Shown here: in pieces, positions 39,092-48,247 of the stretch
Numbering within the stretch: the first letter of the stretch is position 1
Layout: every line of letters starts with the position of its first letter
Made by a program: the position numbers and the translations under genes
The notes under the pieces: model-generated
What the model was told of the DNA's origin: nothing
The model's database searches: none
Seen by the model: the letters and a program-made list of their open reading frames with translations, nothing else
NCBI RefSeq assembly: GCF_016055185.1
Contig: NZ_JAECVR010000010.1
Coordinates: 62,001 to 126,000 of the forward strand
Direction of reading: 5' to 3'
DNA: 64,000 nucleotides
DNA from: Paenactinomyces guangxiensis
Lineage (GTDB): Bacteria; Bacillota; Bacilli; Thermoactinomycetales; Thermoactinomycetaceae

Positions 39092-39475
39092 TTATACAGG
39101 AAAATCAGGGATGACACGCTCATATTCACCCTGAGCATCGCTAATGGTCAATTTAGAATACACTTCAAGTGACTTGCGGCTTGCATGTCCAGAATAAGGC
39201 TGAATGAGTGCATCGTCAATCCCTTGCTTTTTGAGCCACGTTAATAGGAAATGTCGCAACTTAGGCGGAGATACGGAGTGAACCATCCCGGCCTGATCAG
39301 AATACTTCTTGAGGATTTTTCGGATGCCGAGGTCGGTGTATTTCTTCTTCCAGGATGATTCAAATAGGTAAACAGCCCCCTTTTTCTCTGCCCTATCGGC
39401 ATGAGCTAACAGTTCTTTGAACGAAAAGGGAAACAGTACAATCCGATCCTTCTTTCCTTTGCCAGGGAAACGTCC
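39092..39475 (-). pseudogene. Tyrosine recombinase remnant (catalytic domain)
   Basis: The minus-strand frame gives [35 protein letters not shown], then [20 protein letters not shown] and [16 protein letters not shown]. These are the Arg-x-x-His, Gly-His and Tyr motifs of phage/Xer-type integrases. It is blocked by a stop at its 5' end, and only weak, frameshifted similarity continues upstream. The core-binding domain is absent. A broken mobile-element gene. Confidence 0.75.
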
Positions 39476-39480
39476 TTACA

Positions 39481-40024
39481 GGATAATAGAGCCTACGAAA
39501 CCGGATGAAAGTGTTGAGAGTGAAAATATCCAGGCGACCATTAGAGACACGACAATCAATCATCCCAACGATACTTTTTATGTTTTTGCCAGTGGTACAA
39601 TCTAAATGCATGAAACTTCTAACGGGACTAGATGCAGTTTTAAAAAGGAGATGATCAGATACTCCTTTCTCCCCTCCGATGCTTAAAGCTTGCAATCAAA
39701 AGAAAAACGAGCATCTTGATTTGTCTAAGACTCGTTTCGTATATAGTAGTTTATTAAAAAATATGTAGTATTTACATTTATAATTTTCTGTATATAATCA
39801 ATATTAAGTAAGGAAATCAGCATGAGAATATTAAGTACATTTGTACCCAACCGCTGATGGCAAAATGGCCAAGCCGGTCAAGTTCACCTTCCAACACTGC
39901 ATAAAAGAAGGGTTCATGGTTTTTGTACTTTTATGATGCCGTTCCACTATAAAGGGGTGAACGGAGAAAAGGCAACAACTAAAAGAAGGACGGTCTAATC
40001 AGTGAATAAAGGGAGGGAAGCAAA
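39481..40024. other. Gap upstream of the GH5 gene: promoter and long leader
   Basis: Apart from possible integrase debris up to about 39690, no gene is supported. TTTACA (39771-39776) and TATAAT (39793-39798), 16 bases apart, make a good promoter, leaving a leader of about 220 bases before the GH5 start. I do not recognise a riboswitch in it. Confidence 0.45.
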
Positions 40025-41677
40025 TTGTTGAAAAAATCACTATTGAGCGCGCTTTGCTTGGCGTTATTGATTGGATTGTTCATTGGCATTCCTTTAACAC
40101 CAGAGGCAAACGCTGCGATTGGTTCCGATGACTTCCTGAAAGCCAACGGGAAAGTTATCAGAAATCATTCAGGTACTGGTGATATTGTCAATCTGCGGGG
40201 AACGAATCTTGGAGGTTGGCTTTTGCAGGAAAACTGGATGTCACCTGCCGGTGCGGTCGATGAGTATACCTTGCGGCGGAAACTGATTAGCCGATTCGGT
40301 GAGGCGGATGCTCAAGCGCTGATAAACGCATACCAAGACACCTGGATTCAGGCGAGCGACCTTGACAATATCAAAAATTTAGGAATGAACGTGGTTCGCG
40401 TGCCGTTATATTGGGAAGATTTCATCAATACCAATGGTACGATGAAACCGGACAACATCACCTTCAGAAAACTGGACTGGCTCATTTCTGAAGCCGGAAG
40501 CCGTGACATTTATGTCATCTTGGACCTTCATGGTGCACCCGGTGCGGCGTGCCCATGGCAATCCTGCGGACGCGAAAATTCCAATCAACTGTGGACAAAC
40601 GCCACATATCAAAATTGGACCGTTCAAATTTGGGAGCGTCTGGCTGCACGCTATAAAGGAAACCCGACTGTGGCCGCTTACGACTTGTTGAATGAACCCC
40701 TGGTCACAATGGGGGAAGGAGAAAACTCCACCCAAATCCAACAAAAAATGCAATTCTATAACCGCCTGTATCAAGCGGTTCGGGCTAAAGACCCAGACCA
40801 TATTATCATCATTGCGGCTTTCTTTGATTGGTATGCGGCTTATCCTCCGTCCACCTATGGATGGACCAACGTAGTTTACCAGACACATCACTATAACTTC
40901 ACAAACTATGATGACTGGAATCTGACCAATTCTGAAATTAACAGATGGTTGACGGACTTGGCCAATTACCAGGCAAAATGGAACATTCCGGTATACGCCG
41001 GTGAATTCTCATTCGGCCAAAACGACTTGTATGAAAAATGGCTTTCCGGTTTGAATGCTCTCAACGCATCTTGGACCAACTGGAGTTATAAAGTGAAGGG
41101 TGGCGGAAACTGGGGTTATTATATAAACAACAGCAACCCATCACCCAGTCTGGATACCGACAGCCAAAGCGTCATAGTGGACAAATGGAAAAAATTCAGC
41201 ACGAACTATTTCACTCCCAACACAACATTCCAAAATTTGGTCAAAAAATATACGACCACTCCTCCCATCACGGAAACCACGCATAGTATCAAAGCGGTCG
41301 CGAACGGCAATTATGTAAGCGCCGATAATTATGGGAAAAATCCGCTCATTGCGAATCGTGATGTTGTACAGGAATGGGAGAAATTCAAAATAGTCAACAA
41401 TTCCGATGGCACGGTCTCCCTTCTGTCTATGGCAAACCACAAATATGTGAAAGCGGATTTGAATCAGCAAGGAAAGCTGATCGCATCCGCGGATATTATC
41501 CAACAATGGGAGAAATTCAAAATGGAGCCTCTGGGTGACAATACCTACGCCCTTCGGTCAATGGCAAACAATATGTATGTGTGTGCCGACTTGAACCAGG
41601 CCTCACCGGAGTTGATCGCCAATCGCAACTCGGTTGGTGGCGCTTGGGAGGCTTTCACCATAGAGGTGGCACCGTAA
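40025..41677 (+). CDS. Secreted GH5-family glucanase with C-terminal beta-trefoil
   Basis: 550 residues from TTG at 40025 behind GGGAGG. Signal peptide 1-31, cut after EANA. The barrel (~35-390) carries LRGTNLGGWLLQENWM, MNVVRVPLYWEDF, the acid/base Glu in YDLLNEPL, HHYNF, and the nucleophile Glu in VYAGEFS, resembling exo-1,3-beta-glucanases and cellulases of GH5. The last ~130 residues hold three repeats (VANGNYVSADNYGK, MANHKYVKADLNQQ, MANNMYVCADLNQA), a fascin-like beta-trefoil likely to bind sugar. It sits among gene remnants and may be acquired. Confidence 0.88.
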   Translation: MLKKSLLSALCLALLIGLFIGIPLTPEANAAIGSDDFLKANGKVIRNHSGTGDIVNLRGTNLGGWLLQENWMSPAGAVDEYTLRRKLISRFGEADAQALINAYQDTWIQASDLDNIKNLGMNVVRVPLYWEDFINTNGTMKPDNITFRKLDWLISEAGSRDIYVILDLHGAPGAACPWQSCGRENSNQLWTNATYQNWTVQIWERLAARYKGNPTVAAYDLLNEPLVTMGEGENSTQIQQKMQFYNRLYQAVRAKDPDHIIIIAAFFDWYAAYPPSTYGWTNVVYQTHHYNFTNYDDWNLTNSEINRWLTDLANYQAKWNIPVYAGEFSFGQNDLYEKWLSGLNALNASWTNWSYKVKGGGNWGYYINNSNPSPSLDTDSQSVIVDKWKKFSTNYFTPNTTFQNLVKKYTTTPPITETTHSIKAVANGNYVSADNYGKNPLIANRDVVQEWEKFKIVNNSDGTVSLLSMANHKYVKADLNQQGKLIASADIIQQWEKFKMEPLGDNTYALRSMANNMYVCADLNQASPELIANRNSVGGAWEAFTIEVAP

Positions 41678-41729
41678 GCTCCTGAAAGTCACCTGAAACG
41701 ACCACTTCCTCAGGATTACGGGACTTGCC

Positions 41730-41840
41730 TCAAATTCCATCGCGGGTCAAGCGCATCACGCCATAACCTAAGCGATGAACGGTTAATTCGCCGCCAATTT
41801 TAAACGTGCCTGCATTCGCCGCTGAAATCCGGTTTGTCAT
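41730..41840 (-). pseudogene. Aldo/keto reductase N-terminal fragment
   Basis: 36 codons from ATG at 41840 read MTNRISAANAGTFKIGGELT and VHRLGYGVMRLTRDGI before a stop, the start of an aldo/keto reductase (usual form GYGAMRLTG). Nothing further of the enzyme is present. Confidence 0.65.
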
Positions 41841-41935
41841 GGTTTCAACCCTCACACGAGATAAAAATACGGAAACACGTCGTCATCTTGAGAAAAATCG
41901 GTCTTCGCTCCCTTTACGCCTTCAGGGGCTTTTTT

Positions 41936-42208
41936 CTGAGAAAGTGTTGTGTATCACAGGGGGAGGGCAAGGATATTCTGTCTCGCTCAGATTGGCGCCC
42001 TGCGAGGAAGTATAAATGGCCGCTCCAAAAACAGCACAAGGGGCTCGGCAAAAAAGCAGGAAGCGAGTTCAATGAAGAATTGTCTCACTTTTTCCTTGTT
42101 CCGTTTTTTTCGCTTGTTCGGTCACCAAAAATCGCTCTCCAAAAACCTGCCTCCCCGGCACGATTCAACTTTTCATCCCAGGGTTGTGTCGCCTAGGTCA
42201 TGAGGGTT
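41936..42208 (+). repeat. MITE-like dispersed repeat, full copy 2
   Basis: The same element as at 10811-11080, in the opposite orientation, starting CTGAGAAAGTGTTGTG and ending in TTTCATCCCAGGG with a CATGAGGG flank. The internal blocks GGCGCCCTGCGAGGAAG, ATGGCCGCTCCAAAAAC and CCTTGTTCCGTTTTTTT are conserved. The surrounding gap (41678-42249) otherwise holds only the aldo/keto reductase fragment. Confidence 0.75.
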
Positions 42209-42249
42209 GTCATTGACTGCCAACAAATGAGAGGAACCGCCTTGGTCCC

Positions 42250-42918
42250 TCACAATAACGGCGACAGAATCATTGACATGGTACTTAGTATAAAGGGGAT
42301 TGCTGTATTAAATATAGGGTCAAAGACATAATCGCCTAAAGGTGTCACTGCAAGGACGAGGAAAAGGATAATGCCGTATGTTTCATATTGCGTCATCTTC
42401 GCCCTTGTTTCATTCGGCACCAAGTCTTGAATGATCCGATAGCCGTCCAGGGGTGGGAAGGGCAACAGGTTAAAAATGAATAGCACGATATTTAACATGA
42501 TGACGTGTTGAAACAGTTGGTTTGCTATACCGGGATCGGCTATGGACAGTCCGGAGACCCATCCCAATTTACTCACCATTATCCACAGAAACATAAAAAT
42601 AAAAGCTAATACCAGGTTGCTTACAGGACCTGCAACGGAAACCAAAACACCTGCCAAACGCGGCTGGCGAAAATAGAAACGATTGACGGGAACGGGCTTT
42701 GCCCAACCAAAACCGGCCAGAAAAATCATAATCGTCCCTATTACATCCAGATGAACAAGGGGGTTTAATGAAAGCCTCCCCTGATTTTTGGCCGTAGGGT
42801 CTCCAAAGCGGTAAGCCACATAGGCATGTGCAAATTCATGCACGGCAAAGGCAAGTGATAAGGCGAAGAGAACATAAGGGATTTCCGCCAGCGAATATCT
42901 TAAAAATGGGAGTTCCAA
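42250..42918 (-). CDS. Site-2 protease family membrane metalloprotease (M50)
   Basis: 222 residues, five or six hydrophobic spans. The zinc motif HEFAHAYVAYRFGD (HExxH) is in the first part, and the third ligand motif in NLLPFPPLDGYR. Member of the short, PDZ-less M50B branch (YwhC type), which cleaves substrates within the membrane. Natural substrates unknown. A weak hairpin overlaps its stop codon. The gene is convergent with the repeat-bearing gap. Confidence 0.88.
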   Translation of the reverse strand: MELPFLRYSLAEIPYVLFALSLAFAVHEFAHAYVAYRFGDPTAKNQGRLSLNPLVHLDVIGTIMIFLAGFGWAKPVPVNRFYFRQPRLAGVLVSVAGPVSNLVLAFIFMFLWIMVSKLGWVSGLSIADPGIANQLFQHVIMLNIVLFIFNLLPFPPLDGYRIIQDLVPNETRAKMTQYETYGIILFLVLAVTPLGDYVFDPIFNTAIPFILSTMSMILSPLL

Positions 42919-42995
42919 AGGATAATCACCTCGATCTTATTCTATTTCTCTATTTTACTTGAAGACTGTTTTGAATTTAAGTGTTTGTCTGAATG

Positions 42996-43041
42996 AAAAA
43001 GCAGTGCCCCTCTTCTGATGCAGATAAGGGCACTGCTTTTG
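42996..43041 (-). terminator. Terminator of the VOC gene
   Basis: AAAAGCAGTGCCC and GGGCACTGCTTTT form a 13-bp stem with an 18-base loop; T-rich on both strands. Confidence 0.8.
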
Positions 43042-43042
43042 T

Positions 43043-43408
43043 TTAGCTCTCTTGAAGCAACTCGACACGGTTCCCAAAAGGGTCACGGAATTCAAAGCGG
43101 TCATATCCGGGGATCGGTACAGATTCCAATACCTTGATCCCGTTTTGGACCAGAAGCTTTTTCCAGGCGTCCAGATCATCCACCAGATAGGCGAGGTGTG
43201 CTTTGGTGGCGGAACGGTCTACACCCTCTTCTGTACCCACGTGAACCTGTTTGCTTCCAGCTTGAATCCAGAATCCGCCCCGTCCCCGGAGAGAGGCGGG
43301 CTTCTCTATTTCGGGAAGCCCCAGCAGGTAGCAGTAGAAATGGCGTGCTTCCGCTTCCATCCCCCTGGGAACGGTGATCTGGGCGTGATGCAAGTCGAGG
43401 ATCCGCAT
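43043..43408 (-). CDS. VOC-family (glyoxalase/dioxygenase fold) protein
   Basis: 121 residues with the paired beta-alpha-beta-beta-beta fold: LDLHHAQITVPRGMEAEARH, HVGTEE, AHLAYLVDDLDAWKKLL and DRFEFRDPFGNRVELLQ. Metal-ligand positions (His near the start, His in KAHLAY, Glu in NRVELL) are present. The specific reaction is unknown. It starts 4 bases after the acnA stop and may be co-transcribed with it. Confidence 0.85.
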   Translation of the reverse strand: MRILDLHHAQITVPRGMEAEARHFYCYLLGLPEIEKPASLRGRGGFWIQAGSKQVHVGTEEGVDRSATKAHLAYLVDDLDAWKKLLVQNGIKVLESVPIPGYDRFEFRDPFGNRVELLQES

Positions 43409-43412
43409 GTTG

Positions 43413-46136
43413 TTAAACCGTCACTTCTTCTTTGTCGTTTAAGATTTGACGCAGAACGGTTTGCAGGATTCCGCCGTTGCGATAGTACTCAACATCAACA
43501 ACACTGTCGAGACGGACCAGCACCTCAAATTCGATAGAGGAGTTATCCGGCCGGGTCGCACGTACTTTCAAAGTTTGGCCCGGTTGTACGTCATCGCTCA
43601 GGCCGATGATGTCGATGGTTTCTTTGCCTGTTAAGCCAAGGGATTTCCAGCTGTCCCCATTGGTAAACTGCAGGGGCAGGACACCCATGCCGACAAGATT
43701 GCTGCGGTGAATACGCTCGAAGCTTTCGGCGATCACCGCTTTAACGCCGAGCAGGTTGGTTCCTTTGGCTGCCCAGTCACGGGAGCTTCCGGTGCCGTAT
43801 TCCTTGCCGGCCAGCACCACGAGCGGAGTGCTGTTCTTTTTGTATTCCATTGCGGCATCATAGATGGACATCACTTGACCGGTTGGCACATGTTCAGTAA
43901 CTCCGCCTTCGGAACCCGGGACCATCTGGTTGCGGATGCGAATGTTGGCAAAGGTACCGCGGGTCATGACACGGTCGTTACCGCGGCGGGAACCGTAGGA
44001 GTTAAAGTCTTTGAGCGCGACACCGTTCTCTTGCAGATATTGACCGGCCGGGCTGTTTTTGGCGATGCTTCCGGCAGGGGAAATATGGTCAGTCGTGACA
44101 GAATCGCCGAGCAGGGCCAGAATATTTGCCCCATGGATCGGTTTAATGCTTTCCACATCGGCAGCCATATCAACGAAGAACGGCGGCTCTTGAATATAGG
44201 TTGATGTTTCATCCCATTCGTAGAGAACACCTTTGGGAGTCGGCAACTGGTTCCAACGCTCGTTGGCGTCAAAGACACGTGCATACTGGCTGCGGAATTG
44301 TTCAGCACTGATCGCTTCTTTCATTGTGTCGCTGACTTCCTGAGAACTGGGCCAGATATCTTTCAGATAGACGGGCTGGTTATTTGTACCGTAGCCGATC
44401 GGTTCTTTATCAAAATCGATGTTTACGGTTCCGGCAAGTGCATAGGCGACCACCAGCGGCGGGGAAGCGAGGTAGTTCGCTTTTACCAGCGGATGGATGC
44501 GGCCTTCAAAGTTGCGGTTGCCGGAGAGAACGGAAGCGACGGTTAGATCGTTTTCTTCAATCGCTTTGCTCACATCATCGGACAGAGGTCCGCTGTTCCC
44601 GATACAGGTCGCACAACCGTAACCGGCAACGGTGAAGCCTAATTGAGCCAGTGGGTCAATCAAATTTGCTTTGGTCAGATACTCTGTTACAACTTTGGAC
44701 CCCGGGGTCAGGCTGCTTTTTACATAAGAAGGTACGAACAGTCCTTTTTCGACGGCTTTTTTCGCCACCAGACCGGCACCAACCATCACACTCGGGTTAG
44801 AGGTATTGGTACAGCTGGTAATGGCAGCGATCACGACGGCACCGTTTTTCAATTCGTAGGAGGAGCCGTCTGACTGTTCCACTTTTGCTGTTTTGGCAAC
44901 CTCATCTTCAGACAGGCCAAATCCGCGCTCTTCAATTGGCTTGCGAAGCGTTTCGTTCCAGGCTTCTTTCATTTTGGTTAACTCAATGCGGTCCTGGGGA
45001 CGTTTGGGACCGGATAAACTCGGAACGACATCGCCCAGATCCAATTCAATGGTATCAGTAAACTCAGGATCGGGAGTATCATCCGTACGGAATAAACCCT
45101 GTGCCTGGTAATATTCCTTGACTAATTGCACCAGGCTTTCATCACGTCCGGTGTTGCGCAGATATTGGAGAGATTCTTCATCTACCGGGAAGAAGCCGAC
45201 AGTGGCACCATATTCAGGGGCCATGTTGGCAACAGTTGCCCGGTCTGCCAGGCTGATGTTGCTCAATCCCGGACCGTAGAACTCGACAAACTTGCCTACT
45301 ACGCCTTTTTTACGCAGCATTTCCGTAACGGTAAGTGCCAGGTCGGTAGCGGTAGCCCCTTCAGCCAGTTTGCCGGTCAGCTTGAATCCGATCACTTCAG
45401 GAGTGATAAAGTAGAGCGGCTGCCCAAGCATACAGGCTTCTGCTTCAATACCGCCAACTCCCCAGCCGACAACACCGAGGCCGTTAATCATGGTGGTGTG
45501 GGAATCGGTACCTACGAGAGAGTCGGGGAAAACAACTGTTTCGCCGTTATCTTCACGAGTAACAGCAACACTTGCCAGGTACTCCAGATTGACCTGGTGA
45601 ACAATCCCGGTTGCCGGTGGAACAGCGCGGAAGTTATCGAGCGATTCAGCTGCCCAGCGGAGTAAACGATACCGTTCTTCGTTGCGTTCAAATTCCAGAT
45701 TCATATTGTATTCAAGTGCGTCCCTGGTACCTGCGCGGTCCACCATCACTGAGTGGTCGATGACGAGATCAACGGGAATAAGCGGATTGATACGCTCCGG
45801 ATTTCCGCCCACACGTGCCATGGCAGACCGGAGAGCGGCAAGATCAACCACTGCCGGTACACCGGTGAAATCCTGCAGGACGATCCGGGCGGGTTTAAAG
45901 GCGATTTCCTTATCTGAACGTTTATCCGCCCAGGTTGCCAGTTGCTCAATGTGTTCTTTAGTCACAGATTTTCCGTCATATTGGCGAACAGCTGCTTCTA
46001 ACAATACTTTGATGGAGAAAGGAAGCTTGGAAATATTGCCAACGCCCTGTTCTTCCAAACTGCCCAGGCGATAGTAAGCATACTCTTTGCCGCCGGAAGA
46101 CAGTTTTGAGCGGACATTATATAAATCGTTTGCCAT
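43413..46136 (-). CDS. acnA: Aconitate hydratase A
   Basis: 907 residues, full length. Cluster ligands: [15 protein letters not shown] for the first Cys and [14 protein letters not shown] for the other two. [20 protein letters not shown] and [10 protein letters not shown] are typical. It isomerises citrate to isocitrate; the apo-form binds mRNA in Bacillus. ATG at 46136 behind AGGAGG. Divergent from an IclR-type regulator; a VOC gene follows closely. Confidence 0.97.
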   Translation of the reverse strand: MANDLYNVRSKLSSGGKEYAYYRLGSLEEQGVGNISKLPFSIKVLLEAAVRQYDGKSVTKEHIEQLATWADKRSDKEIAFKPARIVLQDFTGVPAVVDLAALRSAMARVGGNPERINPLIPVDLVIDHSVMVDRAGTRDALEYNMNLEFERNEERYRLLRWAAESLDNFRAVPPATGIVHQVNLEYLASVAVTREDNGETVVFPDSLVGTDSHTTMINGLGVVGWGVGGIEAEACMLGQPLYFITPEVIGFKLTGKLAEGATATDLALTVTEMLRKKGVVGKFVEFYGPGLSNISLADRATVANMAPEYGATVGFFPVDEESLQYLRNTGRDESLVQLVKEYYQAQGLFRTDDTPDPEFTDTIELDLGDVVPSLSGPKRPQDRIELTKMKEAWNETLRKPIEERGFGLSEDEVAKTAKVEQSDGSSYELKNGAVVIAAITSCTNTSNPSVMVGAGLVAKKAVEKGLFVPSYVKSSLTPGSKVVTEYLTKANLIDPLAQLGFTVAGYGCATCIGNSGPLSDDVSKAIEENDLTVASVLSGNRNFEGRIHPLVKANYLASPPLVVAYALAGTVNIDFDKEPIGYGTNNQPVYLKDIWPSSQEVSDTMKEAISAEQFRSQYARVFDANERWNQLPTPKGVLYEWDETSTYIQEPPFFVDMAADVESIKPIHGANILALLGDSVTTDHISPAGSIAKNSPAGQYLQENGVALKDFNSYGSRRGNDRVMTRGTFANIRIRNQMVPGSEGGVTEHVPTGQVMSIYDAAMEYKKNSTPLVVLAGKEYGTGSSRDWAAKGTNLLGVKAVIAESFERIHRSNLVGMGVLPLQFTNGDSWKSLGLTGKETIDIIGLSDDVQPGQTLKVRATRPDNSSIEFEVLVRLDSVVDVEYYRNGGILQTVLRQILNDKEEVTV

Positions 46137-46311
46137 TCGGGTAACCTCCTAGCTTAAGGCAAATTGAATAAAAAGGCCTGGTTTTTGTTTCATCTAATGG
46201 AACACAGTTTCTAATTTCGTAATCATTATACAATGGAATGAAAATGTTGTATACCCCTTAACCGAAAAATGGTCTGATTAAGTGTTTTATATTTAAGAAA
46301 GGAGGAGTATA

Positions 46312-46365
46312 ATGATTGAAAACAGGTTTCGTAGAGCGAAACACGGAGGGTGTTCATTTGAGTGA
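46312..46365 (+). CDS. 17-codon leader ORF overlapping the IclR gene start
   Basis: ATG at 46312 has a near-ideal AAGGAGGAG ribosome-binding site and encodes MIENRFRRAKHGGCSFE. Its TGA (46363-46365) lies just inside the regulator gene, overlapping the first codons after the preferred TTG start at 46358. The arrangement would couple translation of the two. Whether the peptide matters is unknown. Confidence 0.45.
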   Translation: MIENRFRRAKHGGCSFE

Positions 46366-47107
46366 GGAGAAGAAATTAACGGTTCGGGCTGCGGAACGGG
46401 CTTTGGACATTTTACTCTGTTTTGTGCGTGAGCCCCAGCTGGGAATGATGGAGATTGCCAAACGAACGAAACTGAGTAAAAGTACTGTTTTCCGTTTGCT
46501 TGCCACTTTAGAAGCCAAAGGATTTATCAAGCGTGACCCGCAGACTGAGAAATACCAGCTGGGGTTTCGCATCTGGGAACTGGCCGCCAACCTGGACCAC
46601 TCGGATGACCCGGCCGTTTTGTTCCTGCCGGAGATGGAGCGCCTGCGGGATGACCTTGATGAAACTGTCAGCTTATATGTCCGGGACGGTAAAGAGCGCA
46701 TTCGCATCCAAGCGGTGGAAAGCAAACAGGCGATCCGCCGCGTAGCTCCTGTGGGAGCGCGCATGCCCCTGTCAGTGGGGGCTTCAAGCAAGGTATTAGT
46801 TGCTTATGGGGATGAAGAGTTGAGGCAACAAGTTCTCTCTGATCCTTTATGGCCGTCCGGCATTGATCAGGAAGAGTATCAAGCCCAGCTAAAGGAGATC
46901 AGGGAGAAGGGGTATGCGATCAGTGTCGAAGAGCGGGAAGTCGGTACCGCGGCGGTTTCCGTTCCTGTATTCAACCGGGAAGGACGGCTTATCGCTGCTC
47001 TCGCAGTGTCAGGCCCCGTTTCCAGAATGAATGTGGAAAAAATGATTCAGTTCGCTCCCCGGCTGAAGGATGCAGCAGAAGAGATGGGGAGAATGGTGAA
47101 AAGTTAA
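46358..47107 (+). CDS. IclR-family transcriptional regulator
   Basis: 249 residues from TTG at 46358, seven bases after GGAGGG; TTG at 46316 is an in-frame alternative. Residues 1-75 form the winged helix (KLTVRAAERALDILLCF, IAKRTKLSKSTVFRLLATLE, GFIKRDPQTEKYQLGFR). The rest is the effector domain (GARMPLSVGASSKVLVAYG, GYAISVEEREVGTAAVSVPV). IclR proteins usually control catabolism of organic or aromatic acids. The target is unknown. It diverges from acnA. Confidence 0.92.
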   Translation: MSEEKKLTVRAAERALDILLCFVREPQLGMMEIAKRTKLSKSTVFRLLATLEAKGFIKRDPQTEKYQLGFRIWELAANLDHSDDPAVLFLPEMERLRDDLDETVSLYVRDGKERIRIQAVESKQAIRRVAPVGARMPLSVGASSKVLVAYGDEELRQQVLSDPLWPSGIDQEEYQAQLKEIREKGYAISVEEREVGTAAVSVPVFNREGRLIAALAVSGPVSRMNVEKMIQFAPRLKDAAEEMGRMVKS

Positions 47108-47113
47108 ATGAAC

Positions 47114-47203
47114 AAACCCCCTTTCCGGTTCATATCGGCTGATAACGGAACCCGCTGTTCCAACACGTTGTCACCAGCTCATTGATATTCCGGAGGGGGT
47201 TTC
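47114..47203 (+). terminator. Long-stem terminator of the IclR gene
   Basis: AAACCCCC, CCGG and ATATC pair with GATAT, CCGG and GGGGGTTT across ~90 bases, followed by CTATAT. The stem has small bulges and a long apical region. Confidence 0.55.
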
Positions 47204-47271
47204 TATATGCTTTCAAGGCGGAAACCTTGCCTGCTAATCATCATGGAGATAACCATTGGATGGCTTTTCAG

Positions 47272-47466
47272 CTATTCATCAATACTGGCTTCAAACCTTC
47301 TGCTCAGCAGCTGTTTGATCTTTTCCGCTTGTTGTTGATGCCATTCATCCTTATAATCTTTTAAAATCTTATAGCTCTGAAGCAATGCAAATTCAATGAT
47401 GGCCGCTTCCTCAGCATCAAATGTTTTCATATACTGGTCGTTCATATCACCGACATTTTTATCCAC
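47272..47466 (-). CDS. Small helical protein, 64 residues, unknown
   Basis: GTG at 47466 behind GAGGAGGG. Soluble, mostly helical and acidic-basic mixed (FDAEEAAIIEFALLQSYKIL, WHQQQAEKIKQLLSRRF). No family recognised with confidence. It lies alone between the IclR terminator and a flavin-binding protein gene. Confidence 0.6.
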   Translation of the reverse strand: MDKNVGDMNDQYMKTFDAEEAAIIEFALLQSYKILKDYKDEWHQQQAEKIKQLLSRRFEASIDE

Positions 47467-47541
47467 AGGAATCCCTCCTCATCTTAAGTGTAGACAAGGA
47501 AAGGGATCGTTAGGCATATTGGATATGTTTTTTTGAGTCAC

Positions 47542-48153
47542 TTACTTTAGTCTGTTTCCAAGGTCATCCTCTTGTTTACGGCCCGGATAATACATTTGAC
47601 CGGGATTTCCCGAATCTTCTTTTGCTGTGATCCGGTCAGGATCGATTCTGCAGACAACGGTGGCGCTTCCCATGGAGGAACGGTATTTTTCCACATGCTT
47701 TTGTGACAGAGGTTTTGCAAAATACCCGGGAACATATTTATCCAGCATTGACTGCAAGGCTTCTGTCGCTTCACGGGGATCGGTGACGACATGTACACTG
47801 CCAAAAACCATCACACTCAAATAGGCAGTTCCCGTTTTGGCAGGTACGGGATTGGTGATCGTTCCCAGATCTTGTGCCACAGTGAAACAGATGGTTCCTT
47901 CTTTTTGCAGGGCATCAAATTTCCGTCCCTGGTCGCTCCCGTGAAAATAAATCTTTTCATTGTACCAGGTGAAATTGAGAGGTACTACATAAGTGCCTTC
48001 CTCGTCATATAGACCAAGATATCCCACACGTGTTGAGTTCAACAATTCTGTAACCCGTTCATGATCTTTTACCTCCTTTGTGATCCTTCGTAAAGGTCGC
48101 CCTTCTTTACGGGAAAGAAGGGAGTGAAGCGGGCAGCTTTTCTCTTGGTTCAA
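47542..48153 (-). CDS. Pyridoxamine 5'-phosphate oxidase-like FMN-binding protein
   Basis: 203 residues from TTG at 48153 directly after GGAGGAAAAG; the frame extends to 48207 without support. Split-barrel flavin fold: RVGYLGLYDEEGTYVVPLNF, KIYFHGSDQGRKFDAL, ICFTVAQDL, and YLSVMVFGSVHVVTDP. Similar proteins are often called 5-nitroimidazole reductase-like. It is divergent from a MocR-type regulator with a perfect inverted repeat between them, so it is probably that regulator's target. Confidence 0.85.
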   Translation of the reverse strand: MNQEKSCPLHSLLSRKEGRPLRRITKEVKDHERVTELLNSTRVGYLGLYDEEGTYVVPLNFTWYNEKIYFHGSDQGRKFDALQKEGTICFTVAQDLGTITNPVPAKTGTAYLSVMVFGSVHVVTDPREATEALQSMLDKYVPGYFAKPLSQKHVEKYRSSMGSATVVCRIDPDRITAKEDSGNPGQMYYPGRKQEDDLGNRLK

Positions 48154-48173
48154 CTCTTTTCCTCCTCCGGCTT

Positions 48174-48210
48174 CCATTGTTCTGTTAATATGAAATAAAC
48201 AGAACAATGG
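48174..48210. promoter_or_regulatory. 13-bp perfect inverted repeat between divergent genes
   Basis: CCATTGTTCTGTT (48174-48186) and AACAGAACAATGG (48198-48210) are exact complements around an 11-base A/T spacer. It lies in the short region shared by the FMN protein and the MocR-type gene and is most likely that regulator's operator. Confidence 0.6.
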
Positions 48211-48247
48211 AGATAAATTTTTAAGAGTATATAGAGGAGAAAAAACA

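Noticed and set aside
39393-39695. 100-codon minus-strand frame upstream of the recombinase remnant
   Set aside because: Only weak resemblance to integrase sequence and in the wrong frame; treated as debris, not as a gene.
41834-42203. Overlapping frames of 84-120 codons inside the repeat at 41936, and similar ones at 10856-11127
   Set aside because: The same frames are not kept between the two repeat copies; the conserved property is the DNA and its inverted ends.
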